64,000 nucleotides of DNA from Gracilaria gracilis (lineage: Eukaryota > Rhodophyta > Florideophyceae > Gracilariales > Gracilariaceae): the NCBI GenBank assembly GCA_030374805.1, contig JARGSG010000202.1:248001-312000 (forward strand). The letters are read 5' to 3'. A model generated the notes under the pieces. The model saw only the letters and a program-made list of their open reading frames with translations, was not told where the DNA came from and ran no database searches. Position numbers and translations under genes: made by a program. Numbering within the stretch: position 1 is the stretch's first letter; each line of letters starts with the position of its first letter. Positions 48,219 to 59,713 of this stretch are shown here, one piece after another.

Positions 48219-49295
48219 ATGAAGGCCTTAATTCTCGTCGGTGGCTTCGGCACTCGCCTTCGTCCGTTGACCCTTTCGGTGCCCAAGCCGTTGGTACACT
48301 TCTGTAACAAGCCCATGATTCTGCACCAGATCGAGGCGTTGGTTGCTGTGGGTGTCACAGAGGTGGTGCTTGCTGTCAACTATCAGCCCGAGAAGATGCA
48401 GGCCTTTCTCAAGGAGCAGGCCGCCAAACTAGGTATCAAGATCACCACGTCGCAGGAGACCGAGCCGCTGGGCACCGCCGGCCCTATTAAGCTGGCAGAG
48501 CCGTTCCTCAACGACGGTGAGCCTTTCTTCGTGCTCAACTCGGATGTTTCCTGCGAGTACCCGTTCGCGGATATGATTGCCTTCCAGAAGAAAACCAATG
48601 CTGCGGGTGTGCTCATGGCCACCCCTGTAGAGGATCCGTCCAAGTTTGGTGTGATTCTTTACGAAGAGAATGGTCGAATCAAGGACTTTGTCGAGAAGCC
48701 GAAGCAGTTCATCTCGCGCTTCATCAACGCTGGTATCTATTATCTCACGCCGGAGGTGTTTGACCGCATTGAGCTGCGACCCACCTCCATTGAGAAGGAG
48801 GTGTTCCCTCCCATGGCTGCCGATGGCTTGCTGTACGTCATGGAACTGAAGGGCTTCTGGGCTGACGTTGGCCAACCGAAGGACTATCTCATTGGACAGA
48901 CTCTCAAGCTTGCGGCATTGGCAAAGCGTGATCCGGAAGCGCTCGTGGCCGGAGAGAGGTACACAGGAAACGTGATGGTGCACCCCACCGCCAAAATTGG
49001 TCAGGGATGCTCCATTGGTCCGGATGTTGTCATTGGTGCCAACTGTGTCATCGGCGACGGGTCAAGAATCAAGTCGACTACCATCTTGCCTGGTACGAAG
49101 ATTGGCATGCATTCGTTCATTGAGAAGAGTATTATTGGGTGGGAGTCAAGCATTGGCAACTGGGTTCGAATCGAAGAAAACTCGGTGCTTGGAGAGGACG
49201 TGACTGTGAAGGATGAGTTCCACTTGCACTCGTCGATAGTGCTGCCTCATAAGGGTGTCAAGTGCAGCTTGAAACCGGGGACGATTGTGTTGTGA
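48219..49295 (+). CDS. Mannose-1-phosphate guanylyltransferase, beta type
   Basis: A 358-residue GDP-mannose pyrophosphorylase: mannose-1-phosphate plus GTP to GDP-mannose, the donor for glycosylation and, in algae, cell-wall and storage polysaccharides. The start codon opens directly into the nucleotidyltransferase signature ILVGGFGTRLRPLTLSVPKPL; then FFVLNSDVSC (metal/nucleotide site), FVEKPKQF, NAGIYYLTPEVF, and a left-handed beta helix (HPTAKIGQGCSIGPDVVIGA) to the end, KGVKCSLKPGTIVL. Length and motifs are those of animal GMPPB and plant VTC1/CYT1. The strong C-ending codon bias suggests high expression. Confidence 0.97.
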   Translation: MKALILVGGFGTRLRPLTLSVPKPLVHFCNKPMILHQIEALVAVGVTEVVLAVNYQPEKMQAFLKEQAAKLGIKITTSQETEPLGTAGPIKLAEPFLNDGEPFFVLNSDVSCEYPFADMIAFQKKTNAAGVLMATPVEDPSKFGVILYEENGRIKDFVEKPKQFISRFINAGIYYLTPEVFDRIELRPTSIEKEVFPPMAADGLLYVMELKGFWADVGQPKDYLIGQTLKLAALAKRDPEALVAGERYTGNVMVHPTAKIGQGCSIGPDVVIGANCVIGDGSRIKSTTILPGTKIGMHSFIEKSIIGWESSIGNWVRIEENSVLGEDVTVKDEFHLHSSIVLPHKGVKCSLKPGTIVL

Positions 49296-51292
49296 CGACG
49301 GATATCGCCGCTTTGCTCTTTTATGCCAGTGGTGATGGCTGAGCGTTTTGAACGATTGAGATACGATGGCGGGTGTGGAGATGGTGGTGGTGGGTGGTTG
49401 GGTGGGGGAGATGGTGTGGGCAGGGCAAAATGGTGGAGGATGTGCTTGGTTGCAGGCTGAGATTGTGTTTTCCGAATGTAAATTGAGTATCTATGGTGAT
49501 TCCGTGTGCTTGCCGTGTGGTGTTGCCGTCTGTGGCTGCGGTGCGATGTGGTCGTAGATATACCGTTGGGTACAACGGTAACTTGATCGTACTCGTACGC
49601 TTGGTGACTGTCATAGATACAGTACCGTCGGTACATGTGCTATACGCCCCCGCGTGGATGAGGACTACATCGCGTTTTCTGCCTTTTTTTCAGGTGAGCT
49701 CCAGGTCGATGCTGACGTGTAACCCGGAATACCACATACATGACCTCGTGTACGAAGGTAAATCCAGTCGACCGCACTCTCTCGATACATCCGTATCTCC
49801 AGTATCTCACAGTGCAACATCTACTCGAGGTCTGTGGAAACTATTGTCTCCTGTCGTGTGCTCTTCTTGTTTCTTCTTCTACCGAAGGTATTTTGCTCCT
49901 TAAAGGCTTGGACGAGTTTGCGAGACGCAGGTCTTTGGTCCATGGGATACAGCGATGCAATCCGTCACCGATCGGAGCCGCTGTCTCACCGCTCGTTGCG
50001 GACCGTCCCGCCGCCATGCGGTGACTAGCGGCATCGCTCGCCCTTGCGCCTTTTCGCGACTGCACATTGTTCAGTGCACAATGCGCATTGCGCATTGCGC
50101 ACTTGATCTCCTCTCCCCTGGAGCCCGCGCTTTCGTTTCCGTTACAATTCCAATTGGTATGATACCGCGAGCTTTATAGAGCCGTTCGTGCGAATGAGTC
50201 CTCCTCATAACACCGTCAATTATCGTGCTTCGGCAATCAAACATACCGCTTTCGTGTGCAGTATGGACGATACCGCTCATCGACGCGGAATCACGGTCAG
50301 AACTTCAACAAAGTTATTCCGCCTACCCGCAAGTGATGATGGCGGAATATTACCTCGTGTGTCCCAGCAGTCGCGTATTTCTGCGGGCCGCTAGCTCAAA
50401 TAAATGCCAGTGCCCATGTTGCCCCTGATATCCAAGTCCGTGTATGCGCCATATCAGTGATCATTGACACACAACACACACGGACTGAGACAATCAACTA
50501 TATTGAGATAACGTTTGCTTTCAAACAATACTTTATCTATGAGCGTAACACGCAGTTAATTGCGGCCATCATGTCCTCCTAGCGGTACGTTTGTATGGCT
50601 CAGTTTAAGATCGTTTGATGATCATCAAACCATCTCAAAATGAAGCATGCGAACATCAAACATCACTGATTCTAAAGGCAGAGAGGGCTGAGCTTTTCAT
50701 TCAGTTACATACAATGTCCCTGTACCACGTGGGCCTTCATCATTCAAAAGCTCTGTCGATTAAAACCATGACCCAATCGCTGAAAGTGGCTCATAGTCTA
50801 ACGTGAAAGCCTAAATGTCCCATGTCTGCGCTGGTGCGTACTATCTGCTCGTTCAGAATTAAAACTCATAGACCTTGAGCACATGTCATAATTCGCGTAC
50901 GTTCTGACCAGAAAGCACAACGACAGCTATTCGACAGCCCGCCCCGTATCATCCGCTCTTGAAGGCTCCATCCGCAAACCGGTTGCCTTCAGAGCACACA
51001 GACAGGCTACTCAAATGATGAAGGAAGTTCACTTGAAAAGCCAGTCTCATGTAGTGTAGATTCCCAATCACCCAAGTATCGCGGAAAGCATCAAGACTGA
51101 CGTCGCGCTCAATAGATAGATGCAAGCAACCCACCAATGACATCTGCGGTGTGGTCTTGTATGTGACGAGTGCTTCGGGTAGCTAGATAACCCTGGCGAA
51201 ACTTGTGAGAAAAAGTAGTGGAATCATCGTTTGAGAGATGAACCATGAGAAAGAAAAGATCGTTTTGAGAATACTCAAGAGTTTTGAGTTCT
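49296..51292. other. 2-kb gap between GMPP and the rhodanese gene
   Basis: Convergent 3' flanks, yet it contains two TACC palindromes close together (N4 type at 49561, exact at 49623). An ATG-initiated 81-codon frame follows at 49658-49903 and ends Cys/Phe-rich; it might be a small gene but has no known relative. Near 50072-50101 is a repeat of GCGCATT units. Confidence 0.35.
49623..49633. promoter_or_regulatory. TACC-N3-GGTA palindrome with upstream N4 variant
   Basis: Exact TACCGTCGGTA, with TACCGTTGGGTA 51 bp upstream (49561-49572). No known gene starts here; if the element marks promoters, an unseen transcript begins nearby. Confidence 0.35.
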
Positions 51293-52201
51293 TCATGTTC
51301 CAGGACTTCTCTTCTTATTGTCGCATGCTGAGCACATTCCGCCCTTCTTTTCCGTGAACATGTTCAGACAGTTTTGATGTGCGCAAACGAGAACCCTTGA
51401 TCTGCAGTAAGCGCACCTCACATTATTCGAGTAGTCATCCCATTCAGAGGAGCATACAAGACAACGACCGACAATGACCGAACCACTTGTCGGTTGTACC
51501 ATTCTTGTGTCGAACACTAAGTTTTTGCCTTCAAACACGTCACCTCCATAAGGAAAACGGTTCAAGAAACGTTCGATACCGCCACGCAACTGCGCTACAG
51601 AATCAGCTACTCCAATGTTTGAAAGAAACGCTGATGCTCTTTCACATCGGATTCCACCTGTGCAGTACATTAATACGCGTTTACCTTCGAACAAATGTTT
51701 GTTTTCATGAATGTAACGAGGAAAGTCGGAAAACTGACGTATAGGCGGCAATACTGCGCCTTTGAATCGACCGATCGCTGACTCATACTGGTTGCGAACA
51801 TCAATCACGACCATATCCTGTTTCTTCGAGTGGTTGAGAATTTCATTCCGAAACTGCTCGGGTGCCAAATGCGGGGCCGCTTGTTTCCAGGAAGCCTTTT
51901 CGGGCGGGATGCCCATCGTCACCAGTTCTTTGCAGACACGAACCTTCCATCCTTCAGGGAAGTTCGTGGAGCTGCCACTGGAAACCTTGAAGTCAATGTC
52001 GGCGTCGTTTAGTAGACTTGAAATATGCTCGTGAAAGGCGTGCACATCGGCTTCGCTGCCACCAAAAGTGCCGTTGATGCCTTCCGTACCGATGCGGATT
52101 CTTCCCTTTAAGTTGTGTTCATTCCCAAACGATATTACTTGCTGGGCCATCCACGGCAAATTGCCAATGTCAGCGTAGTGATAGAAGAGAGAGATCGGCA
52201 T
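51293..52201 (-). CDS. Rhodanese-domain tRNA uridine(34) hydroxylase-like protein (TrhO/TSTD2)
   Basis: A 302-residue protein from the ATG of MPISLFYHYAD; the frame upstream opens only with GTG. The N-terminal ferredoxin-like domain (GRIRIGTEGINGTFGGS) is followed by a rhodanese domain (MVVIDVRNQYESAIGRFKGA) with the active-site loop YCTGGIRCERAS, and a C-terminal cysteine-rich region (CLVCSSEWDD, CAYCRSRVLVC, C-x4-C) that may bind zinc. This is the arrangement of bacterial TrhO, which makes 5-hydroxyuridine at tRNA position 34, and of animal TSTD2. The tRNA role in this organism is inferred. A TAGATACCTGGTTAAA element lies about 390 bp upstream. Confidence 0.9.
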   Translation of the reverse strand: MPISLFYHYADIGNLPWMAQQVISFGNEHNLKGRIRIGTEGINGTFGGSEADVHAFHEHISSLLNDADIDFKVSSGSSTNFPEGWKVRVCKELVTMGIPPEKASWKQAAPHLAPEQFRNEILNHSKKQDMVVIDVRNQYESAIGRFKGAVLPPIRQFSDFPRYIHENKHLFEGKRVLMYCTGGIRCERASAFLSNIGVADSVAQLRGGIERFLNRFPYGGDVFEGKNLVFDTRMVQPTSGSVIVGRCLVCSSEWDDYSNNVRCAYCRSRVLVCAHQNCLNMFTEKKGGMCSACDNKKRSPGT

Positions 52202-52855
52202 GCTGCGGTGGACACGACCACCACAGACTGTGGCACAGAGAGCTTCAGTGTTCTGATAGAAAAGCACTCGACACACACATTGGACGAGCTACAAGGGGCC
52301 TTTCTAATCGAAATTTCAGTTCAGTTTTCCAGGCTGTGGCTCACCCAGTAATGTAACTAAAGAGAGGACTTGTTTGCGACGACAGAAGAACAGAGAATGG
52401 GCTTTGCGATGTATAAAGGGACTCGCTGTATCTGCGCGCTTGCCGTCTAACTGCCCATACAGAGCATTTTCTGTAGATACGTGTGCGCCCTTGGGCAACT
52501 CTACTCTCCGTATCCATGTATCAAGTGCTGTCGAGCTGTTCCAGGTTTCGTTAGCTTCGTGACCCGCAGATCATCGCTTCTGAACTATATAGATACCTGG
52601 TTAAACTCGAGCAGAAGTTGAGAATTGACGAAAAGGCTTCCACACAAATGCATCCGTCGACGAATCCCAAGTAAACAAACCTCTCTCTCTCATATGATAT
52701 ATTTATCGAAGAATCTCACTGCTCATGGACAATGACTGATGGCGATCGGGAGATCATCAGCCATTTTCTCGAACCCTGTCGGGGATGCCCGAGTCATGAA
52801 CGACAATGTCCGCTTTCAGCTTAGCGTTATTGGCGGTGAGCATAGCGTAACATGA

Positions 52856-53726
52856 GAAGAACGTTGGTTGGCGACAGTACCTTGTGGGGACGCTGATTTT
52901 GACGAACTGGGACGTGTTATATGGAACAGAAAAACGGGGAGAATACAAGTTATAGTTCATGAACTGCTGAAGGCAGTTGCGCATGCGGATATGTTCCCCT
53001 ATCTTCAGGATGAAGCACAGAGGGTGGAGAGGGCATTGCATTTGTTAAGGAAGCGTCCGATCCCATGTTGTAAACCGTTGTACGAACTGCTTCAAAGGGT
53101 TGTTAGGTTTTGACTGTGCAGAAAGAGCAACGAGAAGCATTTGCTTCGTTGAAGGATTCTTCCCATGGAACTCTGGAATGTTCAAGGTATACAAAATGCT
53201 GCTTGACTTTTTTGGTATTGTCAATAACACACTTGAAGTTGTGGGCAAGAATGGAATTGCATTGGAAATATTCCTCTCCCAGAGAACTCTGTACGTTGCC
53301 GAGCGACTCCTACAGGCTTGAATTGATGAGAAAGTCGCTGTCAAGCTCTTGGCAGTGTGTGAAGATGAACTGATACAAAACGCTGATGAACATGAGCGGA
53401 TGCGTATAACTTTTGCTTGCAAGGAATTCATGTCCAGTCCATCATTTAGATCATACTTCAGACAAACTGAAGCCGTTTTCGATAAGCACGCAAAAGTCTT
53501 GAAGCCAGCATGGAATGAAGAAGGGAAGGGAAATGCTTCCGAAGACCACATAACTCATACTTGCAAATCCGTCCTTGTAGAGGAGAAGAACAGTGCGCCT
53601 TTGGTCATTGTAAATGAGGGCCAGGCCGATAATGAACCCGGTTGCCGTACGAAATCTGAACCTAATGCACCCAGATTGGCTAGAAAGCGACCAGCATCAG
53701 TTTCCTCTAAAGAGATTTTGAGTTAG
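52856..53726 (+). pseudogene. Unknown split ORF, spliced gene or pseudogene
   Basis: Three coding-like stretches follow each other. Frame 2 runs from 52856 to about 53110 (RIQVIVHELLKAVAHADMFPYL, RVERALHLLRKRP). Frame 3 continues at about 53100-53321 (FKVYKMLLDFFGIVNNTLEVV) and, after a single TGA at 53319-53321, at 53322-53726 (IDEKVAVKLLAVCEDELIQN, then a Lys/Glu-rich tail). The amino acid composition is that of a helical protein. Testing the obvious GT...AG pairs did not give a clean join: the most natural 52-nt candidate creates a stop. I favour a decayed gene, but unusual splicing is possible. No family recognised, and no ATG at the head of the first stretch. Confidence 0.35.
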
Positions 53727-56636
53727 TCCGCATGACAGGTAAACCGTGACCGATGCCAATTCTCACGCTAAGGAAGAATGAAAGGTTTATCATACCATGT
53801 TAATCGAAGAGGCGAACAAGGTTGAACCCAATTCTGCCGACAATGCTATTTCATATCAGAGAAACAAAGCTCGGACGACGAAGAAACACAGAACGATGAT
53901 ATATGAACTGGTTGCTTGCTCTAAGATCCGATGACAAGTGATCGTTCATGTTATGATACCTCTTCCAGCGAGTGTCGGAGGTTCAAAGAAGCGACGAAGA
54001 CCCACATGCTTAACCTTGGTTTGAATTGAACCGTCCAGGTCCAGCAGTCTCTAGCTTGATGCGTCGCCGATTTGTGAGCGCATGAGAACAACTGCGCCGG
54101 CTCCAAGTTCGCACGAAATTGCCTCTCATTCGCATAGCTGAGAGTTTCCGGAGCGGGTTCAAGCTCTCTTTGGTTCTCAATCTGAACACGGTTTGTCTCT
54201 TTTCTCTTACTTTCCTCCTTATGTGAAACGAGGCGGTTAATTTGCTCATCACGCGGATGTTTGTTGAGAACCCGAACAGCCTATAACACCTCCCACTATA
54301 GCGCAGCCACTTAGTACGAACCCACAGCCGTGCTGCACACACTGAGCTACTGCACATAGCTAGAAGAAAGTATCGGTGCATGGGTGTTTGCAACCGCAGA
54401 AGCGTTTCCCTACCGGCGACTATCGCTTTCTTCCTCATGCCTACATTTTCAATCAACCTCTAAAGATTGGGGGCCGATGGGCACACCACAAGTGGTGCCA
54501 CTTCACGAGGCTTCGCTTGTACCATGTAGACCGCCAATGAAACCGTATTTGATGATGCCCTTGAACCCAATCCCCATTTCATTGGCCGAGGAAAACTCCG
54601 GCAAACCTCGTCCACGAGGCTCCATTTGATCTCTTCCTTGAAGGCAGTTCGGAGAAACGACGAAAACATCTTCTCCTGGCGGAGGGTCGTGACGTACTGC
54701 GTGCGTGCAGCTAAACGGAAGGCCCTTTGATCACGTACCACCCAGGTGTGCAAGAGTGGCAGGCAGGATCGATGGCTTGGGCGAGTTCAGAGACATTGAT
54801 CTCCTTCAAACATGTCATGCAGAGATAAAGACCTTTCCGGTAGGGGTACTACCTCCGTCTTTATGTAGAGCAGGTTCATAGAAATGAAAGAGACATGTGT
54901 TTACATTTTGGATGCTTCAGGTCATCGACAACAATTTCGGCCCGCCTTGCACATGAGGCTCGTTCTCTTTCATTTCCTTCTGTCTTTCTTTCGCATAAAT
55001 CGACTTTCTTAATTGCACTTTCCTGATTGCACCAGACCGCATAGATACAGGATAACCATAGTAGCCATTATGAGAATCGAAACCCATTTAGTGTCTGTAC
55101 TTAATGCTGGATGGTGCATGCAAGTATACGAGGTGTAGAACGTTTCTTCGAACAAGAACGCTCCGTATTAAGTTTTACCTCGGCATAGGTGCTCATGAAG
55201 ATATATATACCCCAAGATGATAACTTCCCCGCAGAGACTAGGACGTGGGAACTCCAAAATTTCGCAGACAACCTTGCTACAAGACAAGTCAGTTGTTCTA
55301 TATTGAGTTGTTCTTCTTGCACATGCAGTTCCTATTCTTGATCTCAGAAACAGACACATGGCTTTTGGAAGAAGTTTTTTTCTTCAGACACTCTTTCCTG
55401 AAACGCCATGCCAGGGTTCGAAGATGTTAAGGTAGTTGTTCCATCGGACTTTGTGTTGCACTTGTGGGGACCGCTGCCAGATGTCTTGAAGACCCATATG
55501 TAAATATCTCTTCATGATTACACTACTTAAACTACGTACATGAGCATATACAGTACATGAGAAATACCTCAACACGTGCACATCCAAACATACCGAACAG
55601 TTTCTATACGGTCCCACCCCGGGGTATTACTGATATCAGATTATGTGATACTGCGTTGATTAGTGGGGCAGATTCACATGTTGCCGCCGTACCACAACAG
55701 CTTTCACAGCAGTACAAAGCTGACGGGAATTGGCAATGCCAATTCGCTTCTCACCCATGACGCTACGATTTTGTTCAAGACTCAATAGTGAGGTAGTTTG
55801 TATGGAAATTGCTGATGGGCACGTGCTACTCACCCTCACGTGGTGTGCCAGATTTCGAACGCTAAGGCGACCGAAGCTAACTGAGTCAGCAATGGATCTC
55901 CAGCGGAAACCAGCAACCCATAAACGGGAGAAAGCTTTACTTTAACGCAGGAAATTGAAGGTTAATGTCTGCATTAAAGAAGAAAACAGGAACTGCTGAT
56001 CTAGATACAAGCATGCCATGCACCCACAGTGCGTTAAACCTTGTAGAACATGGCTGTGAGCAATCGCAACCAAAAAAATCAACTTTATGCCAGTCTCGTT
56101 CTTCCAGAGGATTCTTGAAGACAGAAAGAGGCAGTCAAGTGAATCTTAAACGCAGTTGAACAACGATGATGGCTGAACATGTTACCACCTTACTGTGGGG
56201 GTGAACATTTCTTGCTAGATATGTGTACAGACATCCAATTTTGGAATCATATTGGCTTTTATAATGAAGGTCAACACCTCTATTGTACTGCTGCAAGTTA
56301 CATGAAAGAATCAAAGGGCTAATGAAATATTATGTAGTACTGACGGTAGCAGTTGCAAACAGAACTTCTCTCTTCGTAGGCAAGACTCATACGTTCAATG
56401 TGGTTACCATGGTGATGATGAGAATCAGGAAGTATTGAAATTGTGTATATGGTTACATAATGTGCATGTGGAGATGATATTCATTGTAAGATGTACATGT
56501 GCATTCTATCTGAAAACGTTTTGTTGCCCCAAAAGTGACGCAAATGCACCTATTTTTGATGGTGACGTTTGGTTGCGCTCCACAATTTGAGTTCGGGCTA
56601 GAGCAGTAACATACTAAAAAGGAAATTCATTTGCTC

Positions 56637-56644
56637 TATAAAAG
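56637..56644 (+). promoter_or_regulatory. TATA-like box without a recognised gene
   Basis: TATAAAAG followed by a pyrimidine-rich TCTCTCTTCTCTTCCCCC leader. No ORF of note follows, so it may drive a non-coding transcript. Confidence 0.3.
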
Positions 56645-56806
56645 AGCGTAGAACGGCGAGGGGCTATTGTCTCTCTTCTCTTCCCCCACACCCTGCTTTT
56701 GCAGAGTCATCAGTTCCTACCTAAGCTAGTCTAAGGGCGATAAAGTGAACTTAGTTGTAAACCAATGTGCACAAATGTGCACAGGTAATGCCCCAAATTA
56801 AGGTAG

Positions 56807-56996
56807 TGTAATGATATTAATTGATGGAATTATTGTTGTAGTTTACTGTACAGTGCGTCTACTATTTATGACTGGGAGTCTATATAAACTGTCCTGGAGA
56901 CGCGCTTCACTCTCTTCCGTCTTCTCGCTCCAAGCGCAGAGCGGGAAAGAGTGCCTACAAGTGCCTCCCCCGAGGGATTTGGAGTTTCTCATTACA
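56807..56996 (+). mobile_element. Possible solo-LTR-like fossil
   Basis: A 190-bp block that begins TGTAATG and ends CATTACA (7-bp terminal inverted repeat with TG...CA ends) and carries a central TATATAAA (56881) followed by a CTCTCTTCC-rich stretch. These are features of a solo LTR. No clear target-site duplication and no internal element are present. The family and age are unknown; chance cannot be excluded. Confidence 0.2.
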
Positions 56997-57325
56997 GTAT
57001 TGGCTCCGTGGAAGACAGATCATAATGTGTATAACTTTTATTGTCAGCACATCTGAAACGGCTGCTGTGGTCATACTTGAACTTGTACGTTCATCAGGCT
57101 AAGATACATTATGTACCGTCGTACATGATACATACTGGAAGCGTAATTACAACTGCATGCTGAAGAAGAAGAGCAAATACGCCAGAGGTTGACGCGTGCC
57201 GCATGACGCGTGCCGCATTACTTTTCACAAGTGCTTTGGCCTTACATGTATGGAATGGTAAAGGTTGTGTGAGACGGGTAACGGTTGATCAACAAGCGCG
57301 CTGAGACATGCGCCTAGCAGCATTG

Positions 57326-57792
57326 TCAATAGCGACGGCTGTTGCGACAGTGGCGGCGGTTGCGCTGCACCTTTCCAGAAGCGTGGCACGTACACACGCA
57401 CGCGTTACTCTTCGTTTCAAACCCCGAAGCACTCTTACAGCACACGGGCTCATAGCTGGCGCCGCACGCACAGGCGTCGAGCGGCACGCACTTTGGCTCC
57501 CCGCCTTCATGCACGCAGCGAAGGTGCGGCGCGCAGTGCAGCGAAGCGCACGACGGCGGCGCGCAAGCGCCGGACGCCACCACGCTGTTGCCCGACGCGC
57601 AGCCCGTACACTCGCAGCTGTTGCCCACGGTGCGCACGGCGCCGTTGGCGAAGCGGCAGCACACGGGGTCGTAGATCTTGATGCACGCGCACGTATCCGG
57701 CGGCGGTGGCTTGACGGGCACGCACTTGGGGCCGCTCGGCGTCTCCACGCAGCGCGTGTCGCTGGCGCAGCGAACCACGGCGCACGAGACGC

Positions 57793-57829
<37 letters not shown>

Positions 57830-58045
57830 GGACAGCGGCACGCATTGCGGCCCCTTTTTCGTCTCGACGCAGCGCGTGTCGGCGGGGCATAGCACGACGG
57901 CGCAGCCGATGGGCTGCGGCGAGATGGGGAACAGGGAGCTGGTGGTGGTGGTGGTGGCGGCGGCGGCCAGCGACAGCAGGCCGGCCAGCAGCAGCAGCAG
58001 CAGCAGCGGCGGCGGCGGCGGCGGCAGTAGGCGGGCGGACGACAT
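57326..58045 (-). CDS. Secreted Cys-rich protein with Kazal-like domains
   Basis: A 239-residue protein from the ATG of MSSARLLPP. Residues 1-30 are a signal peptide with a Leu/Ala core. Then come three short Cys modules of the form CAVV-x-C-x2-DTRCVE-x3-GP-x-CVP (at about 48, 87 and 164, the last diverged) and two Kazal-like modules, CACIKIYDPVCCRFANG (about 118) and CACGASYEPVCCKSASG (about 191). The first two modules are joined by a polyproline spacer of about 12 residues. The YDPVC/YEPVC core is the Kazal reactive-loop region, so a secreted protease inhibitor or a cell-wall protein is likely. Lies in the very GC-rich block, divergent to the KH gene. The basic C-terminus is ordinary sequence but unconserved. 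Confidence 0.75.
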
Positions 58046-58559
58046 GGCGGTAGAGAAGGGCGGGGCGAAGGCGTGGGCGGCGGCGGCGGCTGGCGGGGGA
58101 GGGGGAGGGGGAGGGGGAGGGCGGCGCGCGGTTGATAAAGCGGCGGCGCGCCAAGGCGCGCGCTGGTTTAGGGCGGCGGCAGCGAGGCGCGAGCGTCTAT
58201 GAAGGTATGTAACATTATCTCCGACGCGCTTGGAAGCGCCACGCCGTGGCGCGCCGCCGACATGCCGCGTGCTCAACGGCGGCGGCGGCGGCGGATGCGC
58301 GCAGCGGCGCAACCCCGGGCGCGCGCTGAATTGGCGGCGCGGCTGAATTGGCGGCGCGGCAACGATGCAGCGCACGCGCGCGGCGCTTTCCGCAGTGAAA
58401 CATACAGCGCGTGCGCGCGCGCCGATTGCCGTCAATTACAACGCGCGCAAGCGAATTGCGCAAGCGAATTGCCCCTTTTTAGCTTCTTGTCAACAACTTG
58501 TTGACGCGCCACGCCGCGCTGCGACGCGCGCCCGCGCGTTCGCCGCCGCTGCTCGCGCC
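58046..58559. promoter_or_regulatory. Divergent Kazal / KH-protein promoter region
   Basis: 514 bp, extremely GC-rich, with GGGGGA and GGCGGC runs and a GAAGGTATGTAAC element near 58200. Frames on all strands are open because of base bias; none accepted. Confidence 0.4.
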
Positions 58560-59682
58560 ATGCCGGTGGAGACGGAGCGCGCCGACCGCAAGCGCAAATG
58601 GGACGCGCCGCCAACGCCCGAGCGCCCGCGAGCGCCCGCGCCGCCGCGCGCGCCCGGTGCGGCCGCGACGGAGGCGGCGACGGCGCCGCCGGCGCCGCCG
58701 GCGCCGCCCGCAGCCGCAGCCGTGGACGGCGGCGGCGCGGCGGCGTCCGAGCCGCCGTTCCGCGAGTTTGAGATCAACGACCACCCGGGGCGGCGCTTCG
58801 CCATGATGTCGGCGAACATCAAAGCGGTAGAGGCGCGCCACAACGTGCTGATAGTATCCAAAGGGCGCTACATCGCGCCGGGCTCGCCGCCGCCGCCGCC
58901 GGGCGCGCCGGACCACCAACGTGCGCTGTTCCTCAAGATGCGCGGCGCCGACGCCGCCGCGCTGGACGCCGCCACGCACCACCTGCGCGCGCTCATGGCG
59001 CAGGGCAACGAGCGCGAGCGCGAGCGCGAGCGCGCGGACACGCAGCGCGTGTGGGCCGACATGGACCCGCTGGCTGCGCCCGCGCTCGACGTGCAAGCGC
59101 GCCTGCGCGGCCCGCACGGCCAGTACCTGCGCTACATCGAGCGCGCCGCCGGCTGTGAGGCCACGCTGTGCGGCCGCTTGTCGTCGCCCGACTACGTCGG
59201 CCGCGAGAACCTGCACGTGCTGCTACGCGCGCCGTCCGCGCCCGCGCTGCAGCGCGCGCGCGCGCTCGCCGTGTCGCTGGTGCGTACCGTGCAGCGCGTG
59301 TATGACCTCTATCGTCAGCAATACCACGCCGTGTCGCCGCCGCCGCGCCGCGCCGCGCCGCGCTCGTCGCATCTGCCGTCGCTGCCGCCGCCGTCGCACC
59401 CGCCGTCGCACCCGCCGTCGCACCCGCCGTCGCACCCGCCGTCGCACGCGCCGCCGCCGCCGCCGCCGCCGCGCGCCGCGGGGTCGTGGCTTAGTGGCGG
59501 CCGCTACGCGCCCCATCCGCATCACGAGCCGCTGCCGCCGCCGCCACCGCCACCGCCGCCCGAGCTGGCGGGCGGCGTGCGCAGCGCCACTGCGCTGCGC
59601 GACGCGCCGCCGCCGCCGCCCGTGGCGCGCCCGGACGCGCCGCTCATGCCGCCGCCGTTGCAGTCTGCGCCGCCGCCGCCAC

Positions 59683-59713
<31 letters not shown>

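Larger units (their letters stand above)
52202..57325. other. 5.1-kb gene-poor region
   Basis: Holds one unknown split ORF (52856-53726) and two TATA-containing blocks (56637 and 56881), but no recognised gene. At about 57.3 kb base composition changes sharply to very GC-rich. Confidence 0.4.

Noticed and set aside
53319-53321. In-frame TGA as selenocysteine
   Set aside because: No known selenoprotein context and the same ORF also changes frame; decay or splicing is simpler.
54010-54456. 148-codon minus-strand frame
   Set aside because: No domain, basic composition without pattern, overlapping frames on the other strand.
57507-58154. Frames antisense or shifted to the Kazal gene
   Set aside because: Homopolymer Ala/Pro/Arg reading of GC repeats; the Cys-module frame is the only one with conserved structure.
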